From positions 1 to 64,000 of the forward strand of contig NZ_JADDIU010000010.1 of assembly GCF_016464375.1 (NCBI RefSeq): a DNA stretch of 64,000 nucleotides, written 5' to 3'. Origin of the DNA: Bacillus renqingensis (GTDB taxonomy: Bacteria > Bacillota > Bacilli > Bacillales > Cytobacillaceae). The notes beneath the pieces are model-generated. The model was not told where the DNA came from and searched no databases. It saw only the letters and a list, made by a program, of their open reading frames with translations. Numbering within the stretch: position 1 is the first letter of the stretch; each line of letters begins with the position of its first letter. Positions 52,659 through 62,500 of this stretch are shown here, in pieces. Made by a program: the position numbers and the translations under genes.

Positions 52659-54293
52659 TTATTTTACAGTTATTTTCCTCTTCACCACAGTTTTGTTTTT
52701 GGATTGATCCATAACAGTGTAGGTCAAAATATATGAACCTTTTTTCTTTGTATTAACCTTGCCTGTTACTTTCACTTTACTTGTTAAATTACCATCTAAA
52801 TTGTCTTTCGCGGTTACTCCTGCTTTTGGGTTAAAGGAAGATTTGTAACGAATGGTTTTGTTTTTTGCACCTGAAATAACCGGTTTTGTACTGTCAATCG
52901 TAATCTTTCTTGTAACCGTTGCGGCATTCTTTGAAGTGTCAGTAACCGTGTATTTCAATAAATACGTACCCTTTTTCTTCGTATTAACGGAGCCGCTTAT
53001 TTTTATTTTACTAGTCAAGCTGCCATCCACATTATCCCTTGCCGTTACGCCTGTTTTTGGATTAAATGAAGAATTTAGTCTAATCGTTTTATTTGTGGCA
53101 CCAGAAATGACCGGTTTCACATGATCATATACCGTTATTTTTCTTTTAACGATTGCCATATTTCCGGAACAATCAGTGACGGTGTAAGTTAAATCGTAAG
53201 TGCCTTTTTTCTTGGTATTAACCGTACCAGTCACCTTTATGGCACGTGTTAAATCACCATCAATATTATCCACTGCTTTTACTCCTGCTTTCGCGTTAAA
53301 AGTAGAGTTGACAGGAATGGATTTGCTTGCGGCACCTGATATAACTGGTTTCTTCAAATCTACAAGCTTCTTAATATAGGCGGAAGAAACATATCCACTC
53401 ATTCTTTTATCCACGGTTTGAACTGGGTACCATACAAATTGGTTTATAGCAGAATTATCATAGGTAAATCCACCAGTAATGATCAATGCAGTATTTTTAG
53501 GTGCGGTTTGTAGGATCTTTTCTCCAGGTTTTGCACGCAATTTAACACCGTTTGCTGTAGTCTCTACTCTGTCGCCTTTTTTAAACAGGTAAGCGGAGTT
53601 GTGACCTTGGGAAGTCAGTGTGTATTCCAATCTAGTAAACTTAATGTTTTCGCGGCTTTCACTGTCATATTTAAAATCAGCTAGGCTAAATGGGTATGGT
53701 GCTAATTTTGTATCGTTTAGATAACTATCTTTTTCTATGATAGCAAAAACTTGTTCCTGATAGGCATTCATGTTTCGCTTCCCGGTTTGCTGGTAAAGAG
53801 GACTGTTTACCGGTTTGGTTCCGTTGTAGGCCATTACAGGGAAATACCAGTTTTCAATCATCTGACGTCCTGCACCTTTGATTTTGGGCAAATCTCTCCG
53901 TGCATACATGTGACTAAGGACATCGACCCCTGCCTCAATATTGTAGACAATATCGTTTTTCAACTTCTCCTGGTCGTAGTCAACTTGATTGGTAAGCTGC
54001 ATAAGGCCGATACCACCATCGCTGGAAATAACAGTCCTCCCACCGCGAAATTGCTCCCACTTCCCATTCTCTTGTGTAGCCACGGCTTTTACTACTTCAG
54101 GAGGAATTTCAGTTTTTAAAGCGGCGTTCGTCAGTAAGCAGTTTATTTGCTGAAAAGATGGATTTACGTTCGGCCTTATCTTACCGTATGCGGAACATTT
54201 GCTGGCTAAGTCTGACTCCGCCGAAGCATTTCCATAAAATAAACTAATAGATAAACAGGTTACTAATCCTGCCTTGAATAATGGTAGTTTCAT
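52659..54293 (-). CDS. secreted lytic transglycosylase-like protein with SH3 and three DUF5011-type repeats
   Basis: A 544-residue exported protein (signal peptide ending near NASAE). Residues 50-180 resemble goose-type/SLT lytic transglycosylases, with the presumed catalytic Glu 75 in ATQENGKW, GGIGLMQLTN and VMAYNG. An SH3-like wall-binding domain covers about 240-320 (ANGVKLRAKPGEKILQ, GYVSSAYIKKL). Three repeats of about 75 residues follow (VISGAASKSI, VISGATNKTI, VISGAKNKTI, each with NTKKKGTY or NTKKKGSY and then LTYTVTD-like segments), as in DUF5011 surface domains. It should cut or remodel peptidoglycan while attached to the wall. AAACTACC shows no strong ribosome binding site nearby. 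Confidence 0.8.
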   Translation of the reverse strand: MKLPLFKAGLVTCLSISLFYGNASAESDLASKCSAYGKIRPNVNPSFQQINCLLTNAALKTEIPPEVVKAVATQENGKWEQFRGGRTVISSDGGIGLMQLTNQVDYDQEKLKNDIVYNIEAGVDVLSHMYARRDLPKIKGAGRQMIENWYFPVMAYNGTKPVNSPLYQQTGKRNMNAYQEQVFAIIEKDSYLNDTKLAPYPFSLADFKYDSESRENIKFTRLEYTLTSQGHNSAYLFKKGDRVETTANGVKLRAKPGEKILQTAPKNTALIITGGFTYDNSAINQFVWYPVQTVDKRMSGYVSSAYIKKLVDLKKPVISGAASKSIPVNSTFNAKAGVKAVDNIDGDLTRAIKVTGTVNTKKKGTYDLTYTVTDCSGNMAIVKRKITVYDHVKPVISGATNKTIRLNSSFNPKTGVTARDNVDGSLTSKIKISGSVNTKKKGTYLLKYTVTDTSKNAATVTRKITIDSTKPVISGAKNKTIRYKSSFNPKAGVTAKDNLDGNLTSKVKVTGKVNTKKKGSYILTYTVMDQSKNKTVVKRKITVK

Positions 54294-54529
54294 GAATGAT
54301 AACCCCAGTCGATGGATATTTTGATCAATTACTATTCTAACATATCAGAGGAAAGTGGTGTGTAATACCCTTTATTTTCAGTACATTTTTGGTATTGGGG
54401 CTATGGATGTGTCTGGGATTAAACGCTTGTTTTAGGAGATGGTTGGGAATGCCGCGATTATTAAAAACAAGAAGGAAATCCATAAATTATGGAGAACTTA
54501 AAAGTAATAGTTGTTGAGGAGGGATATTC
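54294..54529. other. intergenic before the molybdenum hydroxylase operon
   Basis: AT-rich 236-base spacer between divergent genes. No convincing -35/-10 pair or operator palindrome was found; the GAGGAGGGA ribosome binding site lies at its right end. Confidence 0.35.
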
Positions 54530-56044
54530 TTGGATCTTAGTAAACTTTTGAATTATTCTGTTGAAAGACATCCTAATAAAATGGCAGTAGTAGATGGAAG
54601 CAAAAAGTACACATACCGGGAGCTTGGTCGAGAGGTAAATGCAGCAGCATCCTCCCTGCACAGTCTTGGTGTAAAAAAGAGAGACAGAATTGCTGTGCTT
54701 TTAAAAAATCGCTTGGAGACTGTTGTGTTATTCTGGGCGATACAAAAGTTGGGAGCTGTTTTTGCACCCATTAATATTCGACAATCCCAGGAGATTGTTC
54801 ATTATTGTTTAAATGATTTAGAGGCTAAATTTATTATTTATGATAAAGCAACTGAGTATTTAATTAATAAGAAAAAGTTTATTGAACGTCCTCTTTTTAT
54901 CAATATCGATGGAAAAGGAGGCGATTTAAACTATCTGGAGTTGGTAAAGAAATCTGTTGGTGATTTTAATCCAAATCCAATCCATGAGGATGATTTATCT
55001 GTTATTCTTTATACATCCGGTACTTCAGGTAATCCAAAAGGTGTTCCACGCTCACATCAAAATGAATATGATGCTACATTTGCTCACATTTTCCAATGCC
55101 ATTATCAGTGGCATGATAGTACACTAGGGGTAATATCCTTATATCATACAATGGGACTTAGGTCCCTTATTAGTATGATGTTGTTAAATGGTACTTTCAT
55201 TATTTTACGAGACTACGATCCATATGATGCTGTTCAGTTAATAGAACAAGAGGAAATAAGTGTTCTTTATTTACTTCCAAATATGTTCCATGATATGGCT
55301 GTTTTGTTTGAATCTAAAAAGAAACACTTTAACTCACTGCATACGATTATTTATGCAGGTGCTCCGATGTCAACTAAATTAATCCATCTATGCCAAGAAT
55401 TCTTTGGTCCAAAGCACTTTGTGAACCACTATGGCAGTACAGAAATCTTTACGTTTACTTTTTGTGATCGTGTAATGGAGAAACCTGGTTCTGTTGGTAA
55501 GCCTGGAATCCATCAAAATATAAGAATCATAGAACCTGATCCATATCGAACCAAGTCACCGATTGAAATAGTTCAAGATGGGGAAGTTGGAGAAATTATT
55601 GTAGATTTAGGTTCCCCGGAGTCTTTTAAAGGATATTGGAATAAGCCCGATTTAACCAAAAAAAGTGTCATTCAAAATTGGTATTATACAGGTGATTTAG
55701 GTTATAGGGATGAAGATGGAGATTTATTTGTAGTAGGCCGAATGGATGAAATGATAATTTATGCTGGAGAAAATATTTATCCGCTCGAGGTTGAAAGCGT
55801 TTTATTAGAACATCCGAAAGTCCAGGAAGTTGTAGTTGTTGGAGAGCCCGATGAAAGATGGGGGCAGGTTGTAGTCGCCCATATCGTTCCAAGTGATCCA
55901 ACTGTAACAGCGAATGAATTAGACTTATTCTGTAAAAGGCATTCCAATTTATCAAACTATAAAAGACCGAGAAAGTACATTTTTCAAACATCATTTCCAA
56001 AAACCGCGGTAGGGAAAATTCTGCGCAAAAAATTAAATACTTAA
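54530..56044 (+). CDS. acyl-CoA synthetase / AMP-dependent ligase 1
   Basis: A 504-residue member of the ANL superfamily. TTG 54530 follows GAGGAGGGA. AMP-binding motif LYTSGTSGNPKGVPRSHQNE lies near residue 165; A5 is HYGSTEI, and A7/A8 read YYTGDLGYRDEDGD and GRMDEMIIYAGENIYP. The adenylation lysine is in PKTAVGKILRKKL. It activates a carboxylic acid to its CoA thioester; the substrate pocket cannot be read. A paralogue with the same N-terminal layout starts at 63007, at the other end of the operon. It may prepare the substrate of the molybdenum hydroxylase. Confidence 0.9.
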   Translation: MDLSKLLNYSVERHPNKMAVVDGSKKYTYRELGREVNAAASSLHSLGVKKRDRIAVLLKNRLETVVLFWAIQKLGAVFAPINIRQSQEIVHYCLNDLEAKFIIYDKATEYLINKKKFIERPLFINIDGKGGDLNYLELVKKSVGDFNPNPIHEDDLSVILYTSGTSGNPKGVPRSHQNEYDATFAHIFQCHYQWHDSTLGVISLYHTMGLRSLISMMLLNGTFIILRDYDPYDAVQLIEQEEISVLYLLPNMFHDMAVLFESKKKHFNSLHTIIYAGAPMSTKLIHLCQEFFGPKHFVNHYGSTEIFTFTFCDRVMEKPGSVGKPGIHQNIRIIEPDPYRTKSPIEIVQDGEVGEIIVDLGSPESFKGYWNKPDLTKKSVIQNWYYTGDLGYRDEDGDLFVVGRMDEMIIYAGENIYPLEVESVLLEHPKVQEVVVVGEPDERWGQVVVAHIVPSDPTVTANELDLFCKRHSNLSNYKRPRKYIFQTSFPKTAVGKILRKKLNT

Positions 56045-56123
56045 CTTTAATCGTAATAGTTGATTTTTAAAATTTTATCATTTAAGCAATATTTTGAAAG
56101 TTAGCCTGTTGGGAGGTTAGGAT

Positions 56124-56882
56124 TTGCCAAATTTGTTAATGGTTGATGATGAATATGAGAGCCGTTATTCCCTTCGAGAGTTTATTCAATCCAGTGAGTA
56201 CAATTATTTTTCCGTACATGAGGCGGATACCTATGAAAAGGGTCTCTTGTTGCTTAAACAGCTAAAACCATCTATCCTTATAGCAGAAATCTCATTACCG
56301 GATCACAATGGTATAGAACTGGGGGAAAAAGCAAAACAATGGGATCCAGCAATTTCTGTAATTATTCTCACTCAGTTAAAAATATTTGAAAATGTACAAA
56401 AGGCAATAAACCTTGGATTTTCAGCTTTTCTTTTGAAACCGGTGTTAAGAAGTGAGCTCAAACAAATCTTCAAACGAATCAGTATCCATAGTCTCTCAAC
56501 AAATACAAATTATTTTATTGAAAAAAATGATGCACCTACAAATGCAGATCTTGCAAATCCAATCGAATCATCAATTCAATATATTCAAAAACACTTTAAA
56601 GAACCAATCACATTAAATATGGTGGCGGATTCCGTCTATTTAAGCCCGTCCCATTTCAGCCGGTTATTTAAGGAGGAAATGGGGGTTACTTTCATAGAAT
56701 ATTTGACCGCATACAGGGTTGAACAATCGAAATCATTGCTTAAAATGACTTCTCTGCCGATTGAGGTGATTGCCCATCAAATGGGCTTTACAAGTGCTGG
56801 GTACTTTGCGACTACCTTTAAAAAAAGTGAAGGCTGCACACCAACTAAATATAGGAGGTTATTTGAAGAGGGTAAATCTTAA
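56124..56882 (+). CDS. AraC-type response regulator with Glu at the phospho-acceptor site
   Basis: A 252-residue protein: receiver domain (1-120) plus AraC helix-turn-helix pair (about 150-250: MVADSVYLSPSHFSRLFKEE, VIAHQMGFTSAGYFATTFKK). The acidic pair is VDDE (8-9) and the conserved Lys is in LLKPV, but the phosphorylated Asp is Glu 55 (gaa) in ILIAEISLP. Such a change often mimics the active state and prevents normal phosphorylation. No histidine kinase lies nearby. TTG 56124 is served by GGGAGG. By position it should regulate the surrounding operon, perhaps by dimerisation or ligand binding. Confidence 0.88.
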   Translation: MPNLLMVDDEYESRYSLREFIQSSEYNYFSVHEADTYEKGLLLLKQLKPSILIAEISLPDHNGIELGEKAKQWDPAISVIILTQLKIFENVQKAINLGFSAFLLKPVLRSELKQIFKRISIHSLSTNTNYFIEKNDAPTNADLANPIESSIQYIQKHFKEPITLNMVADSVYLSPSHFSRLFKEEMGVTFIEYLTAYRVEQSKSLLKMTSLPIEVIAHQMGFTSAGYFATTFKKSEGCTPTKYRRLFEEGKS

Positions 56883-56998
56883 AATGGGATTTACTCTTTT
56901 TTAATAAAATTTTAAAAATGACTTTAAGAAAAAATTGTAACCTAAATATTTAGATTATTTTTATAATTTGAGTATGAAATTGAAAAGGGGTGGGAGCT

Positions 56999-58123
56999 TT
57001 GATAATTACAGAATTAAAGAGATGTATACAACATAATCAAAAAGCAATCCTGGCAGTCATTATTGATAAAAAGGGCTCATCCTATCGCCAAGTTGGTGCA
57101 AAAAGTCTCATTCTATTGGATGGAACAACCTTTGGAGTTCTTAGCGGTGGATGTATTGAACAAGATTTATTTGAACATGCAAAGGAAGTATTCGAAACAG
57201 GTGAACCGAAGCAGGTTGTTTATGATTTAAGAAATGACAATCAAACACCCTGGGGTTTAGGTGTAGGTTGTAACGGTGAAATAACTGTATGGCTTTCCCT
57301 TATAGATCCAGTAAATAAAAGAAGAGAAGCTGAGAAGATGATAAATATTTTTAATCGGCAATATTCAAGTACTGAACGTTTCATAATAGGTACAGTCATA
57401 GACTCAAATAATCATGATGTTATTTCTCCGGGGTATATTTTGGAAACAAATGAAATGGAGCTTGTCTATCATAAATCAAATGAATTAAATGGAATTTTAG
57501 AGAAGCAATCTTTCTATAAAGATGGAAAAGAAGTGAATGTAACACTATTTTTGGAAACGATTACACCTACACCTAGCATCATCGTATTTGGCGCGGGGCC
57601 GGATGCAGCGTCGTTAACTAATCAATTAAAACTGTTGCATTGGCATGTTACAGTGGTGGACCATCGTTCAGGATATTTAAACGAGAAAAACTTCCCAAAT
57701 GTCGATCAATTGAAACTAGTCTCACCTAGGGAATTTCCAGAGGGAATTGAATTGAGTGAAAATTCCTACGCAATTATTATGACACACCAATATGAACAAG
57801 ATCTTGTTTATTTAAAAGACTTAATCGAGCGGGTTCCCGCTTATATCGGCTTATTAGGTCCAAAGAGGAGATTTGAAAATATAAAGAAGGACCTTCAGGC
57901 AGAAGGAGTTTCGATTCCGCAGTATGTTGAAGATAAAATTTACACGCCTGTTGGACTTGATATTGGGTCTGAGACTCCTGAAGAGATTGCATTAAGCATT
58001 GCCGCCGAAATTTTAAGCCACAAAAATAAAGCAAGTCACCAGCCGCTAAAATGGAAAAGGGATTCCATCGATAAAGCCAGCTATGTAAAGCAGAATTATA
58101 AATTAAAAGAGTTAGTTCTATGA
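56999..58123 (+). CDS. XdhC/CoxI-family molybdenum hydroxylase maturation factor
   Basis: A 374-residue protein. The start is most likely TTG 56999, eight bases after AAAGGGGTGG; a GTG at 56990 in the same frame overlaps that site. It has the XdhC N-terminal domain (IIDKKGSSYRQVGAKSLI, GVLSGGCIEQDL) and the C-terminal Rossmann domain (IIVFGAGPDAASLTNQLKLL, YIGLLGPKRR). XdhC proteins bind molybdenum cofactor, protect it and hand it to the large subunit, often with its terminal sulfur. It is coupled by ATGA overlap to the MobA-like gene. Confidence 0.9.
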   Translation: MIITELKRCIQHNQKAILAVIIDKKGSSYRQVGAKSLILLDGTTFGVLSGGCIEQDLFEHAKEVFETGEPKQVVYDLRNDNQTPWGLGVGCNGEITVWLSLIDPVNKRREAEKMINIFNRQYSSTERFIIGTVIDSNNHDVISPGYILETNEMELVYHKSNELNGILEKQSFYKDGKEVNVTLFLETITPTPSIIVFGAGPDAASLTNQLKLLHWHVTVVDHRSGYLNEKNFPNVDQLKLVSPREFPEGIELSENSYAIIMTHQYEQDLVYLKDLIERVPAYIGLLGPKRRFENIKKDLQAEGVSIPQYVEDKIYTPVGLDIGSETPEEIALSIAAEILSHKNKASHQPLKWKRDSIDKASYVKQNYKLKELVL

Positions 58124-58725
58124 AAAGTAACGAAATTTGGAATATAGTGCTAGCGGCAGGAAATTCAACAAGGATGAAGGACTTTCACAAATTACTAAAG
58201 AGAATCGATGGGGAAACCATACTAAGATATTCAGTAAAAAAGGCGGTAGCCAACAATGCAGCTAAAACATTAGTAGTGTTAAATCATAACTTTCCTGAAA
58301 TGAAGAATGAAGTGGCCGATTTGCCGGTGTCCATTGTCTGGAATTATTCATCGACTTTAGGGATGAGCAGTTCCCTTGTAATAGCCATTAAAAGTCTTCC
58401 GCCATCATGTGATGCAGCATTGATTCTACTTTCGGATCAGCCGGAAGTAAAAGTGGAAATTATGAACCAGGTTATTTCGAGCTATCTTTGTTTCAATCAA
58501 CCATTGGTATTAACCTCTTATCTAGGAAAGGCCCGGCATCCGATTTTATTTGACCGATTGTTTTTTAATGATTTGATGACTTTAGATGGTGATCATGGGG
58601 CTAAACCAATAATAGAGGCTAATAAGGAAAAGGCTCTTTTATACTTTGTTGAAGAACCAGCTCCTGAAGATATTGATACATTGGAGGATTATAGGAGTTT
58701 ACTTAAAAGGAGGCAAGCCAATTGA
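58120..58725 (+). CDS. MobA/MocA-like molybdenum cofactor nucleotidyltransferase (PucB-like)
   Basis: A 201-residue NTP-transferase. It has the N-terminal nucleotide loop VLAAGNSTRMKDFHKLL, ILLSDQP with the metal-binding Asp, and ARHPILFDRLFFNDLMTL, with GDHGAKPII near the end. Proteins of this type (MocA, PucB) attach CMP to molybdopterin to make the dinucleotide cofactor of xanthine-dehydrogenase-family enzymes. Its start overlaps the xdhC stop and its stop overlaps the next start, so three genes are translationally coupled. Confidence 0.88.
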   Translation: MKSNEIWNIVLAAGNSTRMKDFHKLLKRIDGETILRYSVKKAVANNAAKTLVVLNHNFPEMKNEVADLPVSIVWNYSSTLGMSSSLVIAIKSLPPSCDAALILLSDQPEVKVEIMNQVISSYLCFNQPLVLTSYLGKARHPILFDRLFFNDLMTLDGDHGAKPIIEANKEKALLYFVEEPAPEDIDTLEDYRSLLKRRQAN

Positions 58726-61133
58726 CCTATATAGGAAAACCACTCAAACGTATTGAGGATGCAAGATTGGTATCTGGTGAAGGAACATTTATTGATGACC
58801 TGTCTCCATTGCCAAATATCCATTACGCTGCTATTCTTAGAAGCCCTCATGCACATGCGAGGATTATCCAAATTCATACTGAAGAGGCTGAAAAACTATC
58901 AGGTGTTATTGGTGTAGTTACTGGTAAGCAGGTAGCAGCATTAACAAGACCATTCCCGGTTGGTGTAAAAGTTCCTGTTAAATACTACCCTATCGCAGTA
59001 GAAAAGGTACGTTTTGTAGGAGAAGCCGTCGCGGTAGTGGTTGCAAAAAATCGGTATATCGCTGAAGATGCTCTGTCATTAATAAAGGTAGAGTATGAAG
59101 CATTGACCCCTGTTGTTAATATCGAGGATGCTTTATCAGCTGAATCATCCGTTCTACATGAAGAAGTTGGCAGTAACGTTGTCAATCATCGTATCTTTCG
59201 TTATGGAAATATAGATGAGGCTTTTAAAAATGCTGACCATGTCATAAATAAAAAATTTACTTTTCCAAAGGTTAGCGCAACACCTGTTGAAAATTATGGA
59301 GTTATTGCGAACTATACCAAAAGTGAAGGATCATATACGATTTGGTCAAACTTTCATGGCCCCTTCACACTTCACTCTGTTATGACAGCTGCCTTGAAAG
59401 TACCTAGTAACAGACTTCGGATTATTACTCCGAAGGATATCGGAGGCAGTTATGGGATTAAATCCGGTGTGTTTCCATACATGGTACTGATGGGGGTTGT
59501 GTCAAGGATTGTAAACGTTCCAGTTAAATGGACCGAGGATCGACAGGAACATTTAATGGCAAGCTCAAGCGGTACCGATCGTGTAACCTGGATAGAAGCG
59601 GCTGTAAAAAAAGACGGAACCATTTTAGGGTTAAAAATGAAATATGCCGATAATGTCGGCGGTTATATTCGTGCACCGGAGCCTGCTTGTCTATATAGAA
59701 CACACTCTAATTCAACTGGGGCTTACCGGATTCAAAATGTTGAAATCGAGGCAATTGCAGTTGTGACAAATAAAAGTCCAACAGGTCTCATTAGAGGATA
59801 TGGCGGACCGCAACACTATTTTCCACTTGAGAGAATGATACAAATCATTTCAAATGAACTAGATCTAGATATATTAGAAGTCATAAAGAAAAACTTACTT
59901 ACAAAAGAAGAATTCCCCTATCAAACGGCTTCTGGTGGAATCTATGATAGTGGCGATTACCATAAAGCTTTAAATCTAGCACTTGAATCCATAGATTATG
60001 AAGAATTTAAGGCAAAGCAAAAAGAGGGTTGGAAGAATGGCAAATATTTAGGATTGGGATTTGCCTGTATTGTTGAGCCATCTGGTTCTAATATGGGATA
60101 TGTCACGCTTGCATTAACACCAGAGGAACGGGCAAAATCATTGCCGAAATCCGGCTGCTCGGAAGGTGCAACGGTTACCATCGATCCGCAGGGTGGCATA
60201 ACAGTACGGATTAGTACGGTTCCAACAGGCCAGGGACATGAAACCGTTGCTGCACAAATTGTTGCCGATGCTCTTGGAGTTGATCCTGCTATGATTCGAG
60301 TAGTTGCTGAATTAGATACCTTAACAAGCCCATGGTCTGTTGCATCTGGAAGTTATTCTAGTCGCTTTGCCCCAATTGGATCCAGTGCTGTTTATCAAGC
60401 TGCACATAAAGTAAAACGAAAATTGCTTGAAATCGCTAAGAACCATTTAAATACAGCCATGGATAAGCTAGTTATCGGGGATGGAAAGGTAAGCGTGAAA
60501 AATGACCCAGAAAAAAGCATTTCAATTAAAAGATTAGTAGGTTTAGCACATTGGAATCCCGAAGGTCTTCCAAATGGATTGGAGCCAGGTATTCATGAGT
60601 CAGCTTTCTTTACGCTGCCTGCCGCAAAGTCCCCAAACGAACTAGACCTTGTAAACGGTTCCGTAACATATGGTTTTGTCTTTGATGCCGTTCAGGTTGA
60701 AGTAGATATTGATACAGGTGAAGTGAAAATCCTAAACTATACCACTATTCATGATGCTGGTAGTCTGTTAAATCCCAATATTGTGGAAGGACAGATTATG
60801 GGTGGCTTAGCCCATGGACTGGGTGCGGCGATGTATGAAGAACTTGCCTATGATGAAAGGGGTCAGTTTTTAACTGGAAGCTTTATGGATTACCTATGCC
60901 CAACGGCAACAGAAATTCCTAAGGTCACTATTAAACATATTGAAACACCGTCCCCATTAACACCGCTTGGAGCAAAGGGATTAGGGGAAGGAAATACGAT
61001 GAGTGCTCCAGTGGTCATCGCAAATGCCGTAACAGATGCTTTAAAACCTTTTAATGTATCGATTGACCAGCTTCCATTAACGCCAGACCGGGTATGGTCA
61101 AAAATTCACCATCAAAACGCTGTGAAAATCTAA
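58722..61133 (+). CDS. molybdenum hydroxylase large subunit (XdhA/CoxL family)
   Basis: An 803-residue catalytic subunit. TTG 58722 overlaps the previous stop (TTGA) and is served by AAGGAGG. Marks are IGKPLKRIEDARLVSGEGTF at the N-terminus, VGEAVAVVVA, the active-site loop GLIRGYGGPQHYFPLE, and the catalytic Glu in GAKGLGEGN. The loop is RGYGGPQ and lacks the Cys of true CO dehydrogenase (AYxCSFR), so CO oxidation is unlikely. It should hydroxylate or reduce a heterocycle or aromatic acid or its CoA ester. PTGQGHETVAAQI is the cofactor-binding segment. Confidence 0.9.
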   Translation: MTYIGKPLKRIEDARLVSGEGTFIDDLSPLPNIHYAAILRSPHAHARIIQIHTEEAEKLSGVIGVVTGKQVAALTRPFPVGVKVPVKYYPIAVEKVRFVGEAVAVVVAKNRYIAEDALSLIKVEYEALTPVVNIEDALSAESSVLHEEVGSNVVNHRIFRYGNIDEAFKNADHVINKKFTFPKVSATPVENYGVIANYTKSEGSYTIWSNFHGPFTLHSVMTAALKVPSNRLRIITPKDIGGSYGIKSGVFPYMVLMGVVSRIVNVPVKWTEDRQEHLMASSSGTDRVTWIEAAVKKDGTILGLKMKYADNVGGYIRAPEPACLYRTHSNSTGAYRIQNVEIEAIAVVTNKSPTGLIRGYGGPQHYFPLERMIQIISNELDLDILEVIKKNLLTKEEFPYQTASGGIYDSGDYHKALNLALESIDYEEFKAKQKEGWKNGKYLGLGFACIVEPSGSNMGYVTLALTPEERAKSLPKSGCSEGATVTIDPQGGITVRISTVPTGQGHETVAAQIVADALGVDPAMIRVVAELDTLTSPWSVASGSYSSRFAPIGSSAVYQAAHKVKRKLLEIAKNHLNTAMDKLVIGDGKVSVKNDPEKSISIKRLVGLAHWNPEGLPNGLEPGIHESAFFTLPAAKSPNELDLVNGSVTYGFVFDAVQVEVDIDTGEVKILNYTTIHDAGSLLNPNIVEGQIMGGLAHGLGAAMYEELAYDERGQFLTGSFMDYLCPTATEIPKVTIKHIETPSPLTPLGAKGLGEGNTMSAPVVIANAVTDALKPFNVSIDQLPLTPDRVWSKIHHQNAVKI

Positions 61134-61150
61134 CAAAGGGAGAAATTGTG

Positions 61151-61606
61151 ATGAATGGAGAAGGGGCAATTCAATTAAATGGAAAACCCAAAACAATATT
61201 TACTAGTTTATTAGACCCTGAGGTTTTAAAAAATTGTATTATGGGCTGCAACGAATTAAATAAACAGGAAGACAATGTATATGTTGCTGACATTTTAATC
61301 GGCGTCGCAGCTGTAAAAGGAAAATATGATGTAACCATTCGCCTTAGTGATCTCCAACCGCCGAATTCCTATAAGTTAATCGTGAATGGAGAAGGGGCAC
61401 CAGGGTTTGTAGATGCGGAAGCGAAAATCCAATTGATTCAGATTGACGATGAAAACACAGAGCTTAGATACACATATGAAGCAGCTGTCGGAGGGAAAGT
61501 GGCTGCGATTGGCCAGCGTATGTTAGGAGGAGTAGCAAAACTCATTATTAAGGACTTTTTCAAAAAGATTAAAAGGGAACTAGAAAAAGTAAATATTGCT
61601 GATTAA
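61151..61606 (+). CDS. CoxG-family SRPBCC protein
   Basis: A 151-residue SRPBCC-fold protein of the carbon-monoxide-dehydrogenase subunit G type. ATG 61151 is preceded by AAAGGGAG; a frame extension upstream overlaps the large subunit. Typical are FTSLLDPEVLKNCIMGCNEL, GVAAVKGKYDVTIRL and GGKVAAIGQRMLGGVAKLI. CoxG is thought to help place the enzyme at the membrane. It is encoded between large and medium subunits, as in many cox-like operons. Confidence 0.88.
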   Translation: MNGEGAIQLNGKPKTIFTSLLDPEVLKNCIMGCNELNKQEDNVYVADILIGVAAVKGKYDVTIRLSDLQPPNSYKLIVNGEGAPGFVDAEAKIQLIQIDDENTELRYTYEAAVGGKVAAIGQRMLGGVAKLIIKDFFKKIKRELEKVNIAD

Positions 61607-61623
61607 GAAAGGAGGGAACCTAC

Positions 61624-62499
61624 ATGAAGCCGGCAACATTTACTTACCATTGCCCCTCAAATTTAGAAGCAGCAGTTCAGCTATTAGATGTGATTGGCAG
61701 TGAAGGGAAAATCATTGCGGGGGGCCAAAGTTTTATTCCTATTTTGAATATGAGGATGTCTGAGCCGGGATGTCTGATTGACATCCATCAAATAAAAGAG
61801 TTGAAAGGAATCCGGGTAGAAGATGGAGTTTTAAAAATTGGTGCACTCACAACACAACGGGAACTGGAGCAGCACGATGTTATAAAAACCAATATTCCCT
61901 TACTATCAGAAGCTACTCAATTTATCGGTCATGTTCAAACGAGAAATAGAGGGACGGTCGGCGGCAGTGTGGCCCATGCTGATCCTAGTGCAGAGCTGCC
62001 GCTATGCTTTTTGGCACTGGACGCTGAAATCGTCATTCATAGTATCGACGGAAGCAGGAAAACAAGCATCAATGACTTCTTTGTCACCTATTTAACAACA
62101 GAGCTGATGCCGGAAGAAATACTAACGGAGATCCATGTTTCTTTATCCCAGTTTAACGGCTATGCATTTGAAGAATTTAGCAGAAGACATGGTGACTTTG
62201 CTTTAGCCGCCGCCGCTTGCTTATTATCGGTAGGTGAGACTGGGAAAATAGAAAATGCAAGACTTGTATTAGGCGGAGTAGAGGCGGTTCCCCTACTGGC
62301 AGAGGAAGCGATGAGATTTTTAAAAGGAAAGAGTCTTTCAGATGAAACTCTTGAAAGAGCAGTAGAGTTAGCAGTTATTGATGCCGATCCTGATACGGAC
62401 TTACATGCCTCGAAGGAATATCGGCTGCATCTTGCAAAGGTTCTGACAAGAAAAGCATTACTAAAAGCATACAATCGGGGGTTACAGAAGGAGGGTTAA
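61624..62499 (+). CDS. molybdenum hydroxylase FAD-binding medium subunit (CoxM family)
   Basis: A 291-residue FAD protein. FAD loops are AGGQSFIPILNMRM near residue 35 and TVGGSVAHADPSAELP near 115. The C-terminal part is the CO-dehydrogenase flavoprotein domain (FEEFSRRHGDFALAAAACLL). It passes electrons from the iron-sulfur subunit to an acceptor. GAAAGGAGGGAACC precedes the ATG. Confidence 0.92.
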   Translation: MKPATFTYHCPSNLEAAVQLLDVIGSEGKIIAGGQSFIPILNMRMSEPGCLIDIHQIKELKGIRVEDGVLKIGALTTQRELEQHDVIKTNIPLLSEATQFIGHVQTRNRGTVGGSVAHADPSAELPLCFLALDAEIVIHSIDGSRKTSINDFFVTYLTTELMPEEILTEIHVSLSQFNGYAFEEFSRRHGDFALAAAACLLSVGETGKIENARLVLGGVEAVPLLAEEAMRFLKGKSLSDETLERAVELAVIDADPDTDLHASKEYRLHLAKVLTRKALLKAYNRGLQKEG

Positions 62500-62500
62500 A

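Noticed and set aside
58722..61133. True CO dehydrogenase large subunit
   Set aside because: The active-site loop is RGYGGPQ and lacks the Cys of AYxCSFR.
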